Assembly: GCA_039096225.1 (NCBI GenBank)
Contig: JBBPEB010000024.1
Span: forward strand, 310,001-374,000
From: Blastocystis sp. Blastoise
Taxonomy: Eukaryota > Sar > Bigyra > Opalinata > Blastocystidae
Direction: 5' to 3'
Length of the DNA: 64,000 nucleotides
Part shown: positions 1 to 23,028 of the stretch, in pieces
Position numbering within the stretch: the first letter of the stretch is position 1
How the letters are laid out: each line of letters begins with the position of its first letter
Translations under genes and position numbers: made by a program
The notes under the pieces: generated by a model
Told to the model about the DNA's origin: nothing
Seen by the model: the letters and a program-made list of their open reading frames with translations, nothing else
Database searches by the model: none

Positions 1-809
1 ATATATGTAAGGATATAAAATAAACAGCATTAAAAATATCTTTTGTTTTTAATATATCAACATCATTTCCATTTCCATAATATCTATATATATATATATA
101 AAGTATTATATACACATATATAAAATAAATAGATATACTAATGGATAGAAATATGAATATATATATAAATATAATAGATAAATACATATTGGTAGATATA
201 TATGAACATATATTTGATATTATTTAATAAATAATAAAAAAAGAAATATTAATATGTATAAAAAATAAGAATTATATATATATATATATATATATATACT
301 GATCAATAGCATTTGTATCAGTCGATCCCCAACCAATATCAGTACTTACATCTCCGGGTTGAATAACAGTAACACGAATATTATATTTTTTCAATTCTCT
401 TCTTAAACCTATTGATAATCCCTCAACAAAATATTTTGATGCACAATAAACAGTTAAACAATCAAAATGCTATATATATAAACATATTTTTTTAAATTTT
501 TAGGTACAATAAAACAATAAATACATATAAATAAATATCTAAAATAAAAAATGTATATAATAATAATAGCAATAATCATTGACAAGGGATACATTAATAT
601 AAATAATATATATTAAAGCTAATATATAACAGAAGATATATTTTAATAATATAAAAAAATATACATAAAAAAATATATACGCAAAAAAAAATATACATAT
701 ATATATACTCTTTTACCTGCATCGCTAGAAATATTAACAATATGACCAAAATTTTGTTTTTTCATAATTTCTACGCATGCACCAACTCCATTTAATACTC
801 CCTATAATC

Positions 810-842
<33 letters not shown>

Positions 843-1292
843 AATAGACATATCATCATAAAAATAATGTAAAAAACAAAAAGCAAAAAGAATAATAATA
901 ATACTAACAAAATTAGAATAGAAATAGCAAATGTATTCATCATATACTTTACAGTTAACATCGACGATCGTGTTCCACTCATCTTCATGAACATTTTCCA
1001 TCAATGTAATTGGCATAACACCAGCATTATTAATCCAAATATCTATTCGGCCGAATTTCTCAAATACTTTATTAGCAAATTCTTTAAGTTGTTCACGTTT
1101 TGTTACATCAGCTACTTGATAGTATACCTCACATCCTAAAGCTTCTATTTTATGACCAAGATCAACAATATCACCTTCTTTTCTTGAACAAATACCAATC
1201 TTATAATTCTTCTTAGCAAATCCTAAAGCTAATCCAGCACCAATACCACGAGAGGCACCTGTTATACATACAACTTTCTCAGTTTCACTCAT
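1..1292 (-). CDS. Short-chain dehydrogenase/reductase (SDR), 3' end outside window
   Basis: NAD(P)-dependent oxidoreductase of the classical SDR family; substrate unknown. Exons 948-1292, 709-801, 300-469 and <1-83 join in frame at GTATAT...TAG introns (phases 0, 0, 2). The first exon starts MSETEKVVCITGASRGIG, which contains the Rossmann TGxxxGIG cofactor motif, and later has NNAG. The second exon carries the strand with the catalytic Ser (HIVNISSDAG). The third carries the active-site YCASK (YxxxK) and a VIQPGDVST motif typical of SDRs close to the bacterial YdfG/clavaldehyde dehydrogenase type. The fourth exon resembles the C-terminal 'edIanaV' region and runs off the left edge. The start is the first ATG in frame with the Rossmann motif, and there is no leader peptide. 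The family is clear; the exact enzyme is not. Confidence 0.9.
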
Positions 1293-1638
1293 ATTTGAAA
1301 AGATTAACAACTCTATAAAAATGTAAATTTTCATAAATATTTTGATACTTTCCCTTAATAAATAAAAAAAATCATATTTTACTGAAATCATTATTTTTTT
1401 AAAAATATAAACGAATTAAACTATTTATTAACTGTATGTTAACAAGTGTCAAAGGTTGTGATTATTCAAAATAAAAATATAAAAGTATCACTGAATATAT
1501 TATTTAGTAAAAGAATAATCATGATGTTTTTTTTTGTAAATTCACATGAAAGACATATTAAATAGTAAATCCAAATTATTTTGTGTAATATTGTTTAGTG
1601 AAAAATAAAAACAACATGAATAACGTTCAAAAACTTAA
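1293..1638. other. Intergenic spacer between SDR start and MutS homologue end
   Basis: About 350 bp of AT-rich sequence without a convincing ORF. Both flanking genes are on the minus strand, so this should hold the terminator of the MutS gene and the promoter of the SDR gene. No specific site was recognised. Confidence 0.5.
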
Positions 1639-7532
<5,894 letters not shown>

Positions 7533-8136
7533 TCAAAATATAAGGAGGGAAAGAAATGGAAAAAATTTTAAAATTTTTTTTAATTTATAATTTTATTAAT
7601 CTACAAAAATTTTATTAAACTTTTATTAATTTTATTGTTCTTTTAAATAAACATTTATACAATAATTTACACATACTCAATAGCACACATTGTTATATAC
7701 ACAATTAATGAATTGAAAATGGTGTCTATATTCCATGTATTACTTTATTTTCTCAATTTTTATATGTCAAATGGTAACAAATAAAGGAATAAATATAATA
7801 CGATTCTATATTCTGACTCCTAAACTTCTTTGACACAAATAAAAAAAAGGAACATTGAAACAGTCATTCGTCATTTTTCCGTTGACGTGATTGACATGAT
7901 AATTGGATAAAAAATCAAATTATCCAATAGAAATGCACAGAAATTGCTAAGAATAATCATGTAATCACTACGAAAATAGGCACTTTTTGTAAAATAACCG
8001 AAAAACAGCTTCTTCCAAGCCTAAATAAAACCATTAAGGTCATTACATTTTATTTTATTTTTCAACTTGAAACTATAAAATTGTAAGTGTATATTCGACT
8101 ACTTGTATTTAATTATACTGTTCATCTATAGTCACA
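7533..8136. promoter_or_regulatory. Shared upstream region of the divergent MutS and IleRS genes
   Basis: About 600 bp separate the two start codons, which point away from each other. The region is AT-rich but less simple in sequence than the introns and has no ORF with coding character. It must contain both promoters; no individual element can be identified by eye. Confidence 0.5.
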
Positions 8137-9790
8137 ATGGAAAATACTGCTGCTAAACTCGACAACGCTCCAGATCATATAAATTTTTCTGAAGCTGAAA
8201 CAAGTATCTTAGAATATTGGAAGAAAATTGATGCTTTCAAAACTTCCTTAAAGTTATCTGAAGGAAAACCTGAGTTTTCTTTTTATGATGGTCCTCCATT
8301 TGCTACTGGTCTTCCTCATTATGGTCATATTCTTGCTGGTACTATTAAGGATATTGTCACTCGTTATGCTCATCAAACTGGTCATCATGTTACTAGAAGA
8401 TTTGGTTGGGATTGTCATGGTCTTCCTGTAGAATATGAAATTGATAAGAAACTTAATATTACTTGTTCTCAAGATGTTGATAAGATTGGTATTGCTACGT
8501 ATATTTTTATTTCTTTTTTGTTCTATTTATATATATAATTGTTTTTACTTTTTGATTTAAAAAAAATTGTTATTATTTATATGTTTTTATTTATAATTAA
8601 ATTATTTATATATTATATATATATATATATATATATTATATAGTTATAACGCTGAATGTCGTAGTATTGTATCTCGTTATACTAAAGAATGGGAAGAAAT
8701 TGTAGGTAGATTAGGTAGATGGATTGATTTTGAACATGGTTATAAAACATTAGAACCCTGGTATATGGAAAGTGTTTGGTGGGTATTTAAAACATTATTT
8801 GAAAAAGGATTAGTTTATAGAGGTTTTAGAGTAATGCCTTTTTCTACTGCTTGTACTACTCCTTTAAGTAATTTTGAAGCTAATTTAAATTATAAAGAAG
8901 TTAGTGATCCTGCTATTATTTTAAGCTTTAAGATGAAAGAAGATGAAAGTATATATAGAGTTTTGTTATAATTATTATTTTTTTTTATTTTTTAAATATA
9001 TATATATTTTTATTATGCTTTTTTAATTTTTTAATTATTATTTTTTTTTTATTTTTTTAAATATATATATATATATATATATAGGTGTAGCCTTTTTAGC
9101 TTGGACAACAACTCCTTGGACATTACCTTCTAATTTAGCTCTAGTTGTTCATCCTGAATTTAAATATGTAAAAATACATGATATAGCTCAAGATAAGAAA
9201 TGGATTGTTGCTGAAAGTAGATTATGTGCCTTATATCCTAAGATGGAAAAGAAAGGCTATAAAGGTATATTTATTATATTTATTATTATATTTATTATGT
9301 TCATTATGTTTATTATTATGTTTATTATTTTTATTATTATGTTTATTATGTTTATTATTATATTTATTATTATATTTATTATGTTAATTATGTTAATTAT
9401 TATTTTTATTATGTTAATTATTATTATTATTTTTTATTATTATTATTATTATATGTTTATTTTTATAAATATAAATATTCTTTTTTTAAATATAATATTC
9501 ATTGATAATAATACTATATATATATATATAGGTGGTGAATTTGAAGTATTAGAAAGTTATATAGGTAAAGATTTAGTAGGTAAAGAATATGTACCTTTAT
9601 TTGATTACTTTAAAGATTGGCCTAATGCTTTCCATGTTATTGCTGATACTTATGTTACTGATGATAGTGGTACCGGTATATATATATTATATTATATTTA
9701 TTATGTATTATTATGTTTATTATTATTATATTATATTATATTTATTATGTTAATTATTATTATTATGTTTATTATATTATATTTATTATG

Positions 9791-9848
<58 letters not shown>

Positions 9849-11605
9849 ACTATATATATACCTATATATATAGGTATTGTACATTGTGCTCCTGGTTTTG
9901 GTGAAGATGATTACCGTGTAGGTTTAGCTAATGGTATTATAGTATTAGGAGGAGATGTACCTTGTCCTATTGATCTTAATGGTAAATTTGATAGTAAAGT
10001 ATACTTATATTATATAATTATATTTATATTATATAGTTATATTTATTATATTTATTATATAATTATATTTATATTTATTATTATTTTTATTATGTTAATT
10101 ATGTTTATTATGTTTATTATATGTTTATTATTATATTTATATTTATTATGTATTATATAGTTTTATATAATAAATAAATAATATATATATATATAGGTAT
10201 CTGATTATCAAGGTAGATATGTAAAAGATTGTGATAATGATATTATGACACGTTTAAAGAAAGAAGGAAAGCTTATTAATAAAGCTTCTATAAAACATAG
10301 TTATCCTTATTGTTGGAGAAGTGAAACACCACTTATTTATAGAGCTATTTCTAGTTGGTTTGTTAGTGTCACTTCTATTAAAGAACAATTAATTAAAAAT
10401 AATGAACAAACTTATTGGGTACCTGCTTTTGTTAAAGAAAAACGTTTCCATAATTGGTTAAAAGATGCTAGAGATTGGAATATTAGTAGAAATAGGTATA
10501 TATATATGTTTTATTTTTTATTATTTATTTATTTTATTTTTTTTTTTTATTTTATTTATTTTTTTTAAATTTTATTATTTTTTTTAAATTTTATTATTTT
10601 TTTTTTAAATTTTATTTTTTAATAATAATAATAATAATAATAATATATAGATATTGGGGTACTCCTATACCTATTTGGATAAGTGATGATGGTGAAGAAA
10701 TAGTAGTAGTAGGTAGTATACAAGAATTAAGAGATTTAACAGGAAATCAAGATATTAAAGATATACATAGAGAATCTATTGATTCACTTACTATTCCTTC
10801 TAAACAAGGTATTTATATATATATATAGTTTATTTATTTATTTATTTATATTTATTTATTTTATTTATTTATTTATTTATTTATTATATTTATTTATTTA
10901 TTTATTTATTATATTTATTTATTATATTTATTATATTTATTTATTATATTTATTATATTTATTTATTATATTTATTATATTTATTTATTATATTTATTTA
11001 TTATATTTATTTATATTTATTTAATGTATTATGATTATGATTATTATATATATATATATATAGGAAAGGGTATGTTACACCGTGTATCTGAGGTATTTGA
11101 TTGTTGGTTTGAATCTGGGTCCATGCCTTATGCCCAACAACATTATCCTTTTGAAAATCAAGACTTATTTAGTATATTGTTATATAGTTATATAGTTATA
11201 TTATTATTTATTATTTATTATTTATTATTTATTATTTATTATTTATTATTATTTATTATTTATTATTTATTATTTATTATTTATTATTTATTATTTATTA
11301 TTTATTATTATTTATTATTTATTATTTATTATTTATTATTTATTATTATTTATTATTTATTATTATTTATTATTTATTATTTATTAATAAATATATATAT
11401 AAATATATAGAGTCTATATATCCTGCTGATTTTATTGCTGAAGGTTTAGATCAAACAAGAGGATGGTTTTATACTCTTATGGTCTTATCTACTGCTTTAT
11501 TTGATAAACCTGCTTTTAAAAATCTTATTGTTAATGGTATATATATATATTAAGATTTTTATAGTATACTATTATTATTTTTTTTTTATATATTTTTTAT
11601 TTTTA

Positions 11606-11645
<40 letters not shown>

Positions 11646-13704
11646 AGTACTTGCTAGTGATGGTAAGAAGATGTCCAAGAGACTGAAGAATTATCCTGAT
11701 GTATATATATATATATATATTATTATTATTATTATTTAATATATATATATATATAGCCAATGTTATTAGTAGATAAATATGGTGCTGATGCTATTCGTTT
11801 ATATCTTATTAATAGCCCTGTTGTTCGTGCGGAACCCTTAAAATTCCAAGAATTAGGTGTTCAAGGAGTTATTAAAGTATATATATATATATATAATGTT
11901 ATTTATTATTATTATTTATTTATTATTTATTATTATTTATTATTATTTATTATTAATTATATATATATATATGTTTAGGATGTATTCTTACCTTGGTATA
12001 ATGCTTATCGTTTCTTAATACAAAATATAGATTATTGGGAACATAAAAATAATAAGAAATTTATTCCTAATGTAGAACAAGCCATTCATAGTGATTCTGT
12101 TATGGATAAATGGTTATTAGTATATATATATATATATATATAGTTTATATATATATAGTTTATTTTTATTATTAATTATTAAGTTTTAATACATTTTTTA
12201 TTATTATTAATAACATATATATATATATATAGGCTTCTGTACAAGATTTAGTATGTTTTGTTAAGAAAGAAATGGAAGGATATAGATTATATACTGTTGT
12301 TCCTAAACTTATTGATTTCATTGAAAAACTTACTAACTGGTATATATATTTATATATATATATATTATTATTATTATTATTATTTTTTTTTTTCTAAATA
12401 TATTTTTTTAATAATAAATATATATAATATATATAGTTATGTTCGTTTGAATCGTTTACGTATAAAAGGTGGTGATAATGAATCTTATACTTCATTATGT
12501 ACTTTATATGAAACATTATTAACATTATGTCGTTTAATGTCACCTTTTACTCCTTTCTTTACTGAATATTTATATCAAAATCTTAGAAAAGTTCATCCTG
12601 TATATATATATATATATATATATATATTAATAATAATAATTAATATAATAAATATTATATATAAAACAAAACAAATTATATAAATAAATATTATATATAT
12701 AAAAAAATCCAAATAATAAACACTATATATATATAGAATTATAATAATGAATCTGTAGCTATTGATGAAATAGGTAGAAGTGATAGTATACATTATGTAA
12801 TGTTCCCTTCAACTGATATGTTTAGTGAATGTGATGATCCTATTATACGTAGACAAGTAGATAGACTTATGCAAGCTATTGAATTAGGTAGAATCTTAAG
12901 AGAACGTAAAACTATATCTTTAAAGATGCCTATACGTTCTATGACTATTATTAGTGAAAATAAAGAAATATTAAATGATATACAATCATTAGAAAATTTC
13001 TTAAAAGATGAATTAAATTGTTTTGATATTATTTATGAATCTAATGAAGATGAATGGTGTACTACTTCATTTAAACCTAATTTTACTGTTTTAGGTAAAA
13101 AATTAGGTAAAGGCATTAAAGATGTTAAAGATGGTTTAGATAAATTAACTAGTCATGATTTAAAAACTATTAATACTGAAGGAAAAATTACTGTATATAT
13201 ATATAGATATTTATTTTTTTTTTTTAATTATTATATATATATTTTTTATTATTATGATTTTATTTAAAATATATATATATATAGGTAGCTGGATTTGAGC
13301 TTCTTAAAGAAGAATTATTAATTGTTCGTGAAATAAAGAATTTAGCTTCAAATTATGAAGGTAGTGTCACAAATGATTTTTCATTTATAGGTGCTATTAA
13401 TTGTGAACAAGATCAAGAAGTAATTGATATGGGTATTGCTAGAGAGTTTATTAATAGAGTTCAAAGATTAAGAAAGACAGCTGGATTAGTAGCTAAAGAT
13501 ATGATTAATGTTTATTATGAATTTGAAGGTGAACATTATGAATCTATTCAAAAGAGTGTTGAAACTACAAAACAACATATTTCTGATAGATTAAATAGTC
13601 CTATTGATTATATTCAAAATATACCTTCTAATGCTTCTATTATTATTGAAGAAAAGAATGATATTAATGATATTCCTATTAAATTTATACTTACTCATGC
13701 TTAA
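8137..13704 (+). CDS. Isoleucyl-tRNA synthetase, cytosolic (EC 6.1.1.5)
   Basis: Class I aminoacyl-tRNA synthetase that charges tRNA-Ile. Sixteen exons: 8137-8498, 8644-8948, 9085-9264, 9532-9675, 9874-9998, 10197-10495, 10651-10808, 11064-11171, 11411-11536, 11642-11700, 11757-11876, 11979-12119, 12233-12339, 12437-12599, 12737-13192, 13285-13704. They total 3273 nt, or 1090 aa, close to the yeast enzyme. Hallmarks are the HIGH-type signature [13 protein letters not shown], the CP1 editing domain ([13 protein letters not shown] and [10 protein letters not shown]), [31 protein letters not shown], and [15 protein letters not shown] (KMSKR loop). The C-terminal extension is of eukaryotic type. 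There is no leader peptide. Thirteen of 15 donors read GTATAT. Two junctions are odd: exon 10 lacks an AG acceptor where one is expected, and the exon 13/14 join gives NCYVR instead of the conserved NWYVR. Confidence 0.97.
9265..11410 (+). repeat. Simple-repeat-filled introns of the IleRS gene
   Basis: Each intron carries its own short repeat. The 9265-9531 intron is built from TTTATTAT/GTTTATTAT units, the 9676-9873 intron ends in (ATT)n, the 10809-11063 intron is TTTA/TTTATTATA, and the 11172-11410 intron is ATTATTT. The coding strand of these introns is T-rich and almost lacks C. The exons between them (see the CDS entry) are unaffected. Confidence 0.85.
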
Positions 13705-14346
13705 GGTAATATTATCGAATTCAAAAAAGAATTTTTTTTTTTGAAATAATATTTATATATATATATATATATTTTATTTATGTTTATATAACAAATTTAT
13801 CGACAATACTTACATATAATATATTTATTTTTAAAATAGTATTTGTCCTACGCTTTAATATATATTTTTATTTAACATTTATCTATTAATTCTTTAATAA
13901 ACTCACTTGTTTTGCTTTTAAATAATTTGAAATGTTTTTATTATCCATAATAATATAGAAATAACTAAATACAATCATGAATTATGGTAAAACAACAGCA
14001 AAAAGTGCAAAACATAAAATTAATTGTCATACACAATGAATCAAAAGCATCTTAATTATTCATAAATCACTAATTATACATATTACAATGTTCATAAACT
14101 TGTTTTGAAAACATAATTATTTTACCACCAAATACATTTGAGTCTATTTCGATTTATTTCCAATAAATAAATTTATATATAATCTTGTTATTCTTATGAA
14201 TAAACCTAATATAAAAAAATATTAAAATTCATAGAAATATGAAGAAAATAAATTTTTTAACAAACAAAAATATTTTATTTACGAAATTTTGTCTATTAGT
14301 TTAAATTAAATTAATTATAAATATATTTACTTGAACTAAAATAAAT
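13705..14346. other. Intergenic region between IleRS and the RFWD3-like gene
   Basis: About 640 bp of AT-rich sequence with no coding-like ORF. It follows the IleRS stop and precedes the next gene on the same strand, so it should hold a terminator and a promoter. No motif was recognised. Confidence 0.5.
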
Positions 14347-19395
<5,049 letters not shown>

Positions 19396-19632
19396 TAATA
19401 AAAACTAGTTTATTCTTTTATTTAAAACTAAACAATATTTATTTCTTTAAAGACAGTTTTTATAAAGAGAACATATAAAAAAATAAGATTATTTAAAAAT
19501 ATATAAAGAATGATAAAAATATTGCAACTAATAAATAAACAAATAATGAATTAATTATAAAAAAATATATATATTTATATAACTATATAATTACAAATAG
19601 AGGATGATAAATAATTATATATAATAAATTGT
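19396..19632. terminator. Convergent 3' region of RFWD3-like and 145-aa genes
   Basis: The two genes end towards each other with about 237 bp between their stop codons. The 3' ends and polyadenylation sites of both must lie here. AATAAA-type strings are frequent, but AT-richness makes them uninformative. Confidence 0.4.
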
Positions 19633-20070
19633 TTAGACTCTAGCTAATTCACTACGTAATATATCTACACTTTGTTTAACTTCTCTAAAAGTAACAGCAG
19701 AATCACGATATTTATTAGCTTTAGCATTTGTAAATGGTGTAGCAAGAATACCTACTCCAAATGTAACAAAAGTAGTAATAACAGCAGTAGTACCTGTAGT
19801 AGCATTCCATCCTGTTCGACAATCTTCACAGAATTTTTCATTACGAGAACAATAATTTTCAAGATCATCCATAATTGATTCTAATTCATTTTTACATTCT
19901 TGAATGTTATATTGTGTAGGTCTCACATCACTTACTTGTCCCGATAATCCAAGCATACGAGAACGAAGAGCATCATCATATTGTTCAGTACCATTAGCTT
20001 TACTAATTAAACGAGAAAGACGGCTTACGATACTACTAATTTGATTAACAGCGTTAGCGTTATAACTCAT
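19633..20070 (-). CDS. Unrecognised 145-aa protein with one hydrophobic segment
   Basis: Intronless ORF starting MSYNANAVNQISSIVSRLSR. Residues 1-85 look helical and heptad-like (ISSIVSRLSRLISKA, ECKNELESIMDDLENYC) with three Cys at about 73-84 (NYCSRNEKFCEDCRTG). Then comes a hydrophobic, Gly/Thr-rich stretch of about 22 residues (TGTTAVITTFVTFGVGILATPF) and a basic, helical tail ending LARV. This could be a small membrane-inserting helical protein or a two-helix protein with a Gly-rich turn. Codon use is clearly coding and less AT-rich than the surroundings. I do not recognise a family. Unlike its neighbours it has no intron. Confidence 0.85.
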   Translation of the reverse strand: MSYNANAVNQISSIVSRLSRLISKANGTEQYDDALRSRMLGLSGQVSDVRPTQYNIQECKNELESIMDDLENYCSRNEKFCEDCRTGWNATTGTTAVITTFVTFGVGILATPFTNAKANKYRDSAVTFREVKQSVDILRSELARV

Positions 20071-21200
20071 ATTATATATATATTAATTCTAAATTAAACT
20101 TTAACTTTATTCTTTAAAATAAAAAGAAATATGATAAATAATAGTTTTGATTTTCAAAAATATTAAAAAAAAACTAAGAAATAAAACCCCAAAAATTCGT
20201 TTCATTTGAATTAGTTTTTTCTTTTATAGTTATTATAAAGTCTTCAAACAGTTATTTAATAAAAAACTAATTACTTTATCCGACAAAAACTATAATTTCA
20301 TTCTATTGGATCAAACATAATCAAAAACAAATTTTCTTTGTATATTATTTGAAATAGAGAACCTTTTTCAAAAATCTATATTTTTTTATAGTTTTTTTAA
20401 ATATATTCTGAGGATTGCATAGAATTATTCTAGAAGTAAATTGAAACTCTGTAGTTCATTAGTCATAAAAAAAACTGAAAATGATTGAATTGAAACTTAC
20501 GAAAAATGTTGAATTTATTTAAAACTAGATTCTAATATTGTAAATATAAATATAATACTCATATAAGATATTTAAAAATATAATGAATTGCTATAATAAT
20601 GAACTTTGTAGCAAAATGGTCGTGATTTCAAATAAAATCACAATATGAACGAATTGGTTTTCATTGCTATATAATACAATAGTTTAATCGCATATATTTA
20701 TAAGCTAATAAATTACTTTATATGCATATAAAAATGAAATTGATTATTTTTAACTTGGATTCTATATGGAAGAATTGCTATAGTTTTTTTCTATGACTAA
20801 ATAAGTATTTCTGATCAAATAAGATACATAAATAGCAACATAATTTATAGAAAAAGAATGATTTCAAAAAAATGATGGTATTTTTTAGAAATCATTATTG
20901 TGAAATGATATTAGCAATTCTAGAATATATAATCAAATGACTTATATCTTGATATAATAGTCTCAACATAAAAAATGATTCAATTATATAATTATGTGCT
21001 TTGAAACTAAGTTATCTAAGTATATATTTGTTTGAACTGTCTATATATTCTATAAAATAGAGTTGATATCTATAATTTATCACAAAAAACAGTAAAGTGA
21101 TCTTGTTCATAAAAACACAATTTAATTCTATTTCATGCCTGTTTTCAACAAAATTCTCATAAATTTTAAAAATGAAATTTGTTTTCTTATTATTTATGTA
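20071..21200. promoter_or_regulatory. Divergent intergenic region, 1.1 kb
   Basis: AT-rich sequence between the 145-aa gene (minus) and the WD40-like gene (plus). No ORF with coding character and no recognisable RNA gene. It must hold both promoters. Confidence 0.4.
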
Positions 21201-22607
21201 ATGAATACGGAAAACCAATTAGAAATAAAAGAGAACATTCATAAGGACAAAATAACATGTATTAGAGCAGGAAATTCATGTATAGTATCTGGTGATGCTA
21301 GTGGTTCTGTGTTTATTAGAGACTTTAACTTGAATTTTGGAGAGAAACTAGGTTATCATCACTCGCCAATTACTGTTGTTGATCAGATTTCAGATAATCT
21401 TATTGTTTCTGGATCTTCTTATGGCCAAATAAAAGTATTCTACATTGTTTTTATTTGCATTTAGTCATTTTTCTATTCTTATAAACACTTTAAATCTTAT
21501 TAAAACATTATTTTTTTTAGATATGGAATAAAAATACAAAACAATTTGTTTGTAAATATAAACCTTATAAAAATTTAGGAATACGAGCATTACGAGTAGA
21601 AAATAATAATATTATATTTGGAGGATATACAAGAGATAAATTAGTTTCATTACAAGTATTTATATATATATTTTTTTTGTAATAAATCTATATATATATA
21701 TATATATATTTAGATTTATGATATCCAATCAGAATGTATTAAAGATTGTTCATCCAATAGTTTTGAAAGAATTCGAGATATTATTCCTTATAAAAATGCA
21801 TATATTGTTGCTACAAATAGAAGTGTAATTGTATATAGGTTATTTATTATATTAATTATATATTATATATATTATGTTTCATTATTTTTTATTTATTTTA
21901 ATATATTATTTATTATATTTATTCTATAACAATAGTTATATGATTTTCGTGAAAAAGATAATACTAATATAATAACAAATAATAATATTAATATTATTAA
22001 TTATAATCCAGATAATGATTTATTATATGCAACAAATAAAATAGGTGGCTATTATCAATTTGAAATGGATACACTATCTATTCTCGCTGAAACACATGTA
22101 TATATATATATATTATTATTATTATTATCTTCTTAATATATAAATAAATATATATATATTATTATAATCTTCCTAACGTATAAAAATATATATATATATT
22201 TTAAGAATATAAAAAAACCAAAATGTGAACAAATATCATCATCGTTAAATGGAAACTGGCTTCTTTTGCAGGGAGGAATAATTCAGGTATATATAATAAT
22301 ATATAATATAATATTATATTAATATAATAATATATTATATATACTCTATATATATGCTTTTATATATTAAACTTTATATATGTATGCTTTTTTTTAAGGA
22401 ACAAAAACCGTTAAGTTTTTCTGTTTACACAACATATCATAATCCCTCACCAGTCACGTGCTTTTGTACTTATGAAGATCAAATATATACTGGAAGTATA
22501 AATGGAAGTGTTTATGTACATATATATACATATATAATATTTATAAGTATTATTCCCATGATTATTTATATATAGAGAACACCTACTCTATTCGATTCAG
22601 ATACAAG

Positions 22608-22674
<67 letters not shown>

Positions 22675-22712
22675 TTATATATATATAGTGTGAGGAGTCA
22701 ATAACAATATAA
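21201..22712 (+). CDS. WD40/beta-propeller repeat protein, 301 aa
   Basis: Probable scaffold protein made of WD-type blades. Eight exons: 21201-21434, 21521-21655, 21714-21830, 21936-22097, 22206-22286, 22399-22515, 22576-22611, 22689-22712; 906 nt, 301 aa. Every exon length is a multiple of three, so all seven introns are phase 0. Blade-like strings are KITCIRAGNSCIVSGDASGS followed by VFIRDF, ITVVDQISDNLIVSGSSYGQ followed by IKIWNK, LRVENNNIIFGGYTRDKL, and VTCFCTYEDQIYTGSINGSV. The start MNTENQLEIK was chosen over an upstream ATG at 21135 because the 22 intervening residues look like translated leader sequence. The protein ends CEESITI. Exact orthology is unknown; it resembles small F-box/WD or Sec13-like propellers only in general. 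Confidence 0.8.
22612..22688 (+). repeat. (TA)n intron in the WD40-like gene
   Basis: The last intron is essentially a TA run from its GTATAT donor to its TATAG acceptor, with only a few T insertions. It is one of the simplest introns in the window. Confidence 0.8.
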
Positions 22713-23028
22713 TAGTCACTAAATATTTATTATTTTATTTAAATTTCTGTATAAATTGTATTAAAAATATATATATATTTTTTTTTATTTTGTTATTCTT
22801 TATTTATTATTTAACGAAATCTAATTAAATTATATTTCAAGTATTTAATATATTTATAACAAAAGAAACTGAACAAAATAATAAAATATAAAAATAATAA
22901 TATAATCATCAATTTTAATATTATTATTTACATATAGTAAATAAAATATTTTCAAGTATCATATAAAGTAATTAAAACAAAAAATAAAATTATCAATAAA
23001 ATATATTAAAAATGTACACAATAAATAT
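22713..23028. terminator. Convergent 3' region, WD40-like gene and BTB-LRR gene 1
   Basis: About 316 bp of A/T-rich sequence between two converging stop codons. No ORF. It holds the 3' ends of both genes. Confidence 0.4.

Noticed and set aside
9205-11410. ORFs rich in Ile, Phe, Leu and Tyr between IleRS exons
   Set aside because: They are intron read-through; the flanking exons join in frame to a complete IleRS when these parts are removed.
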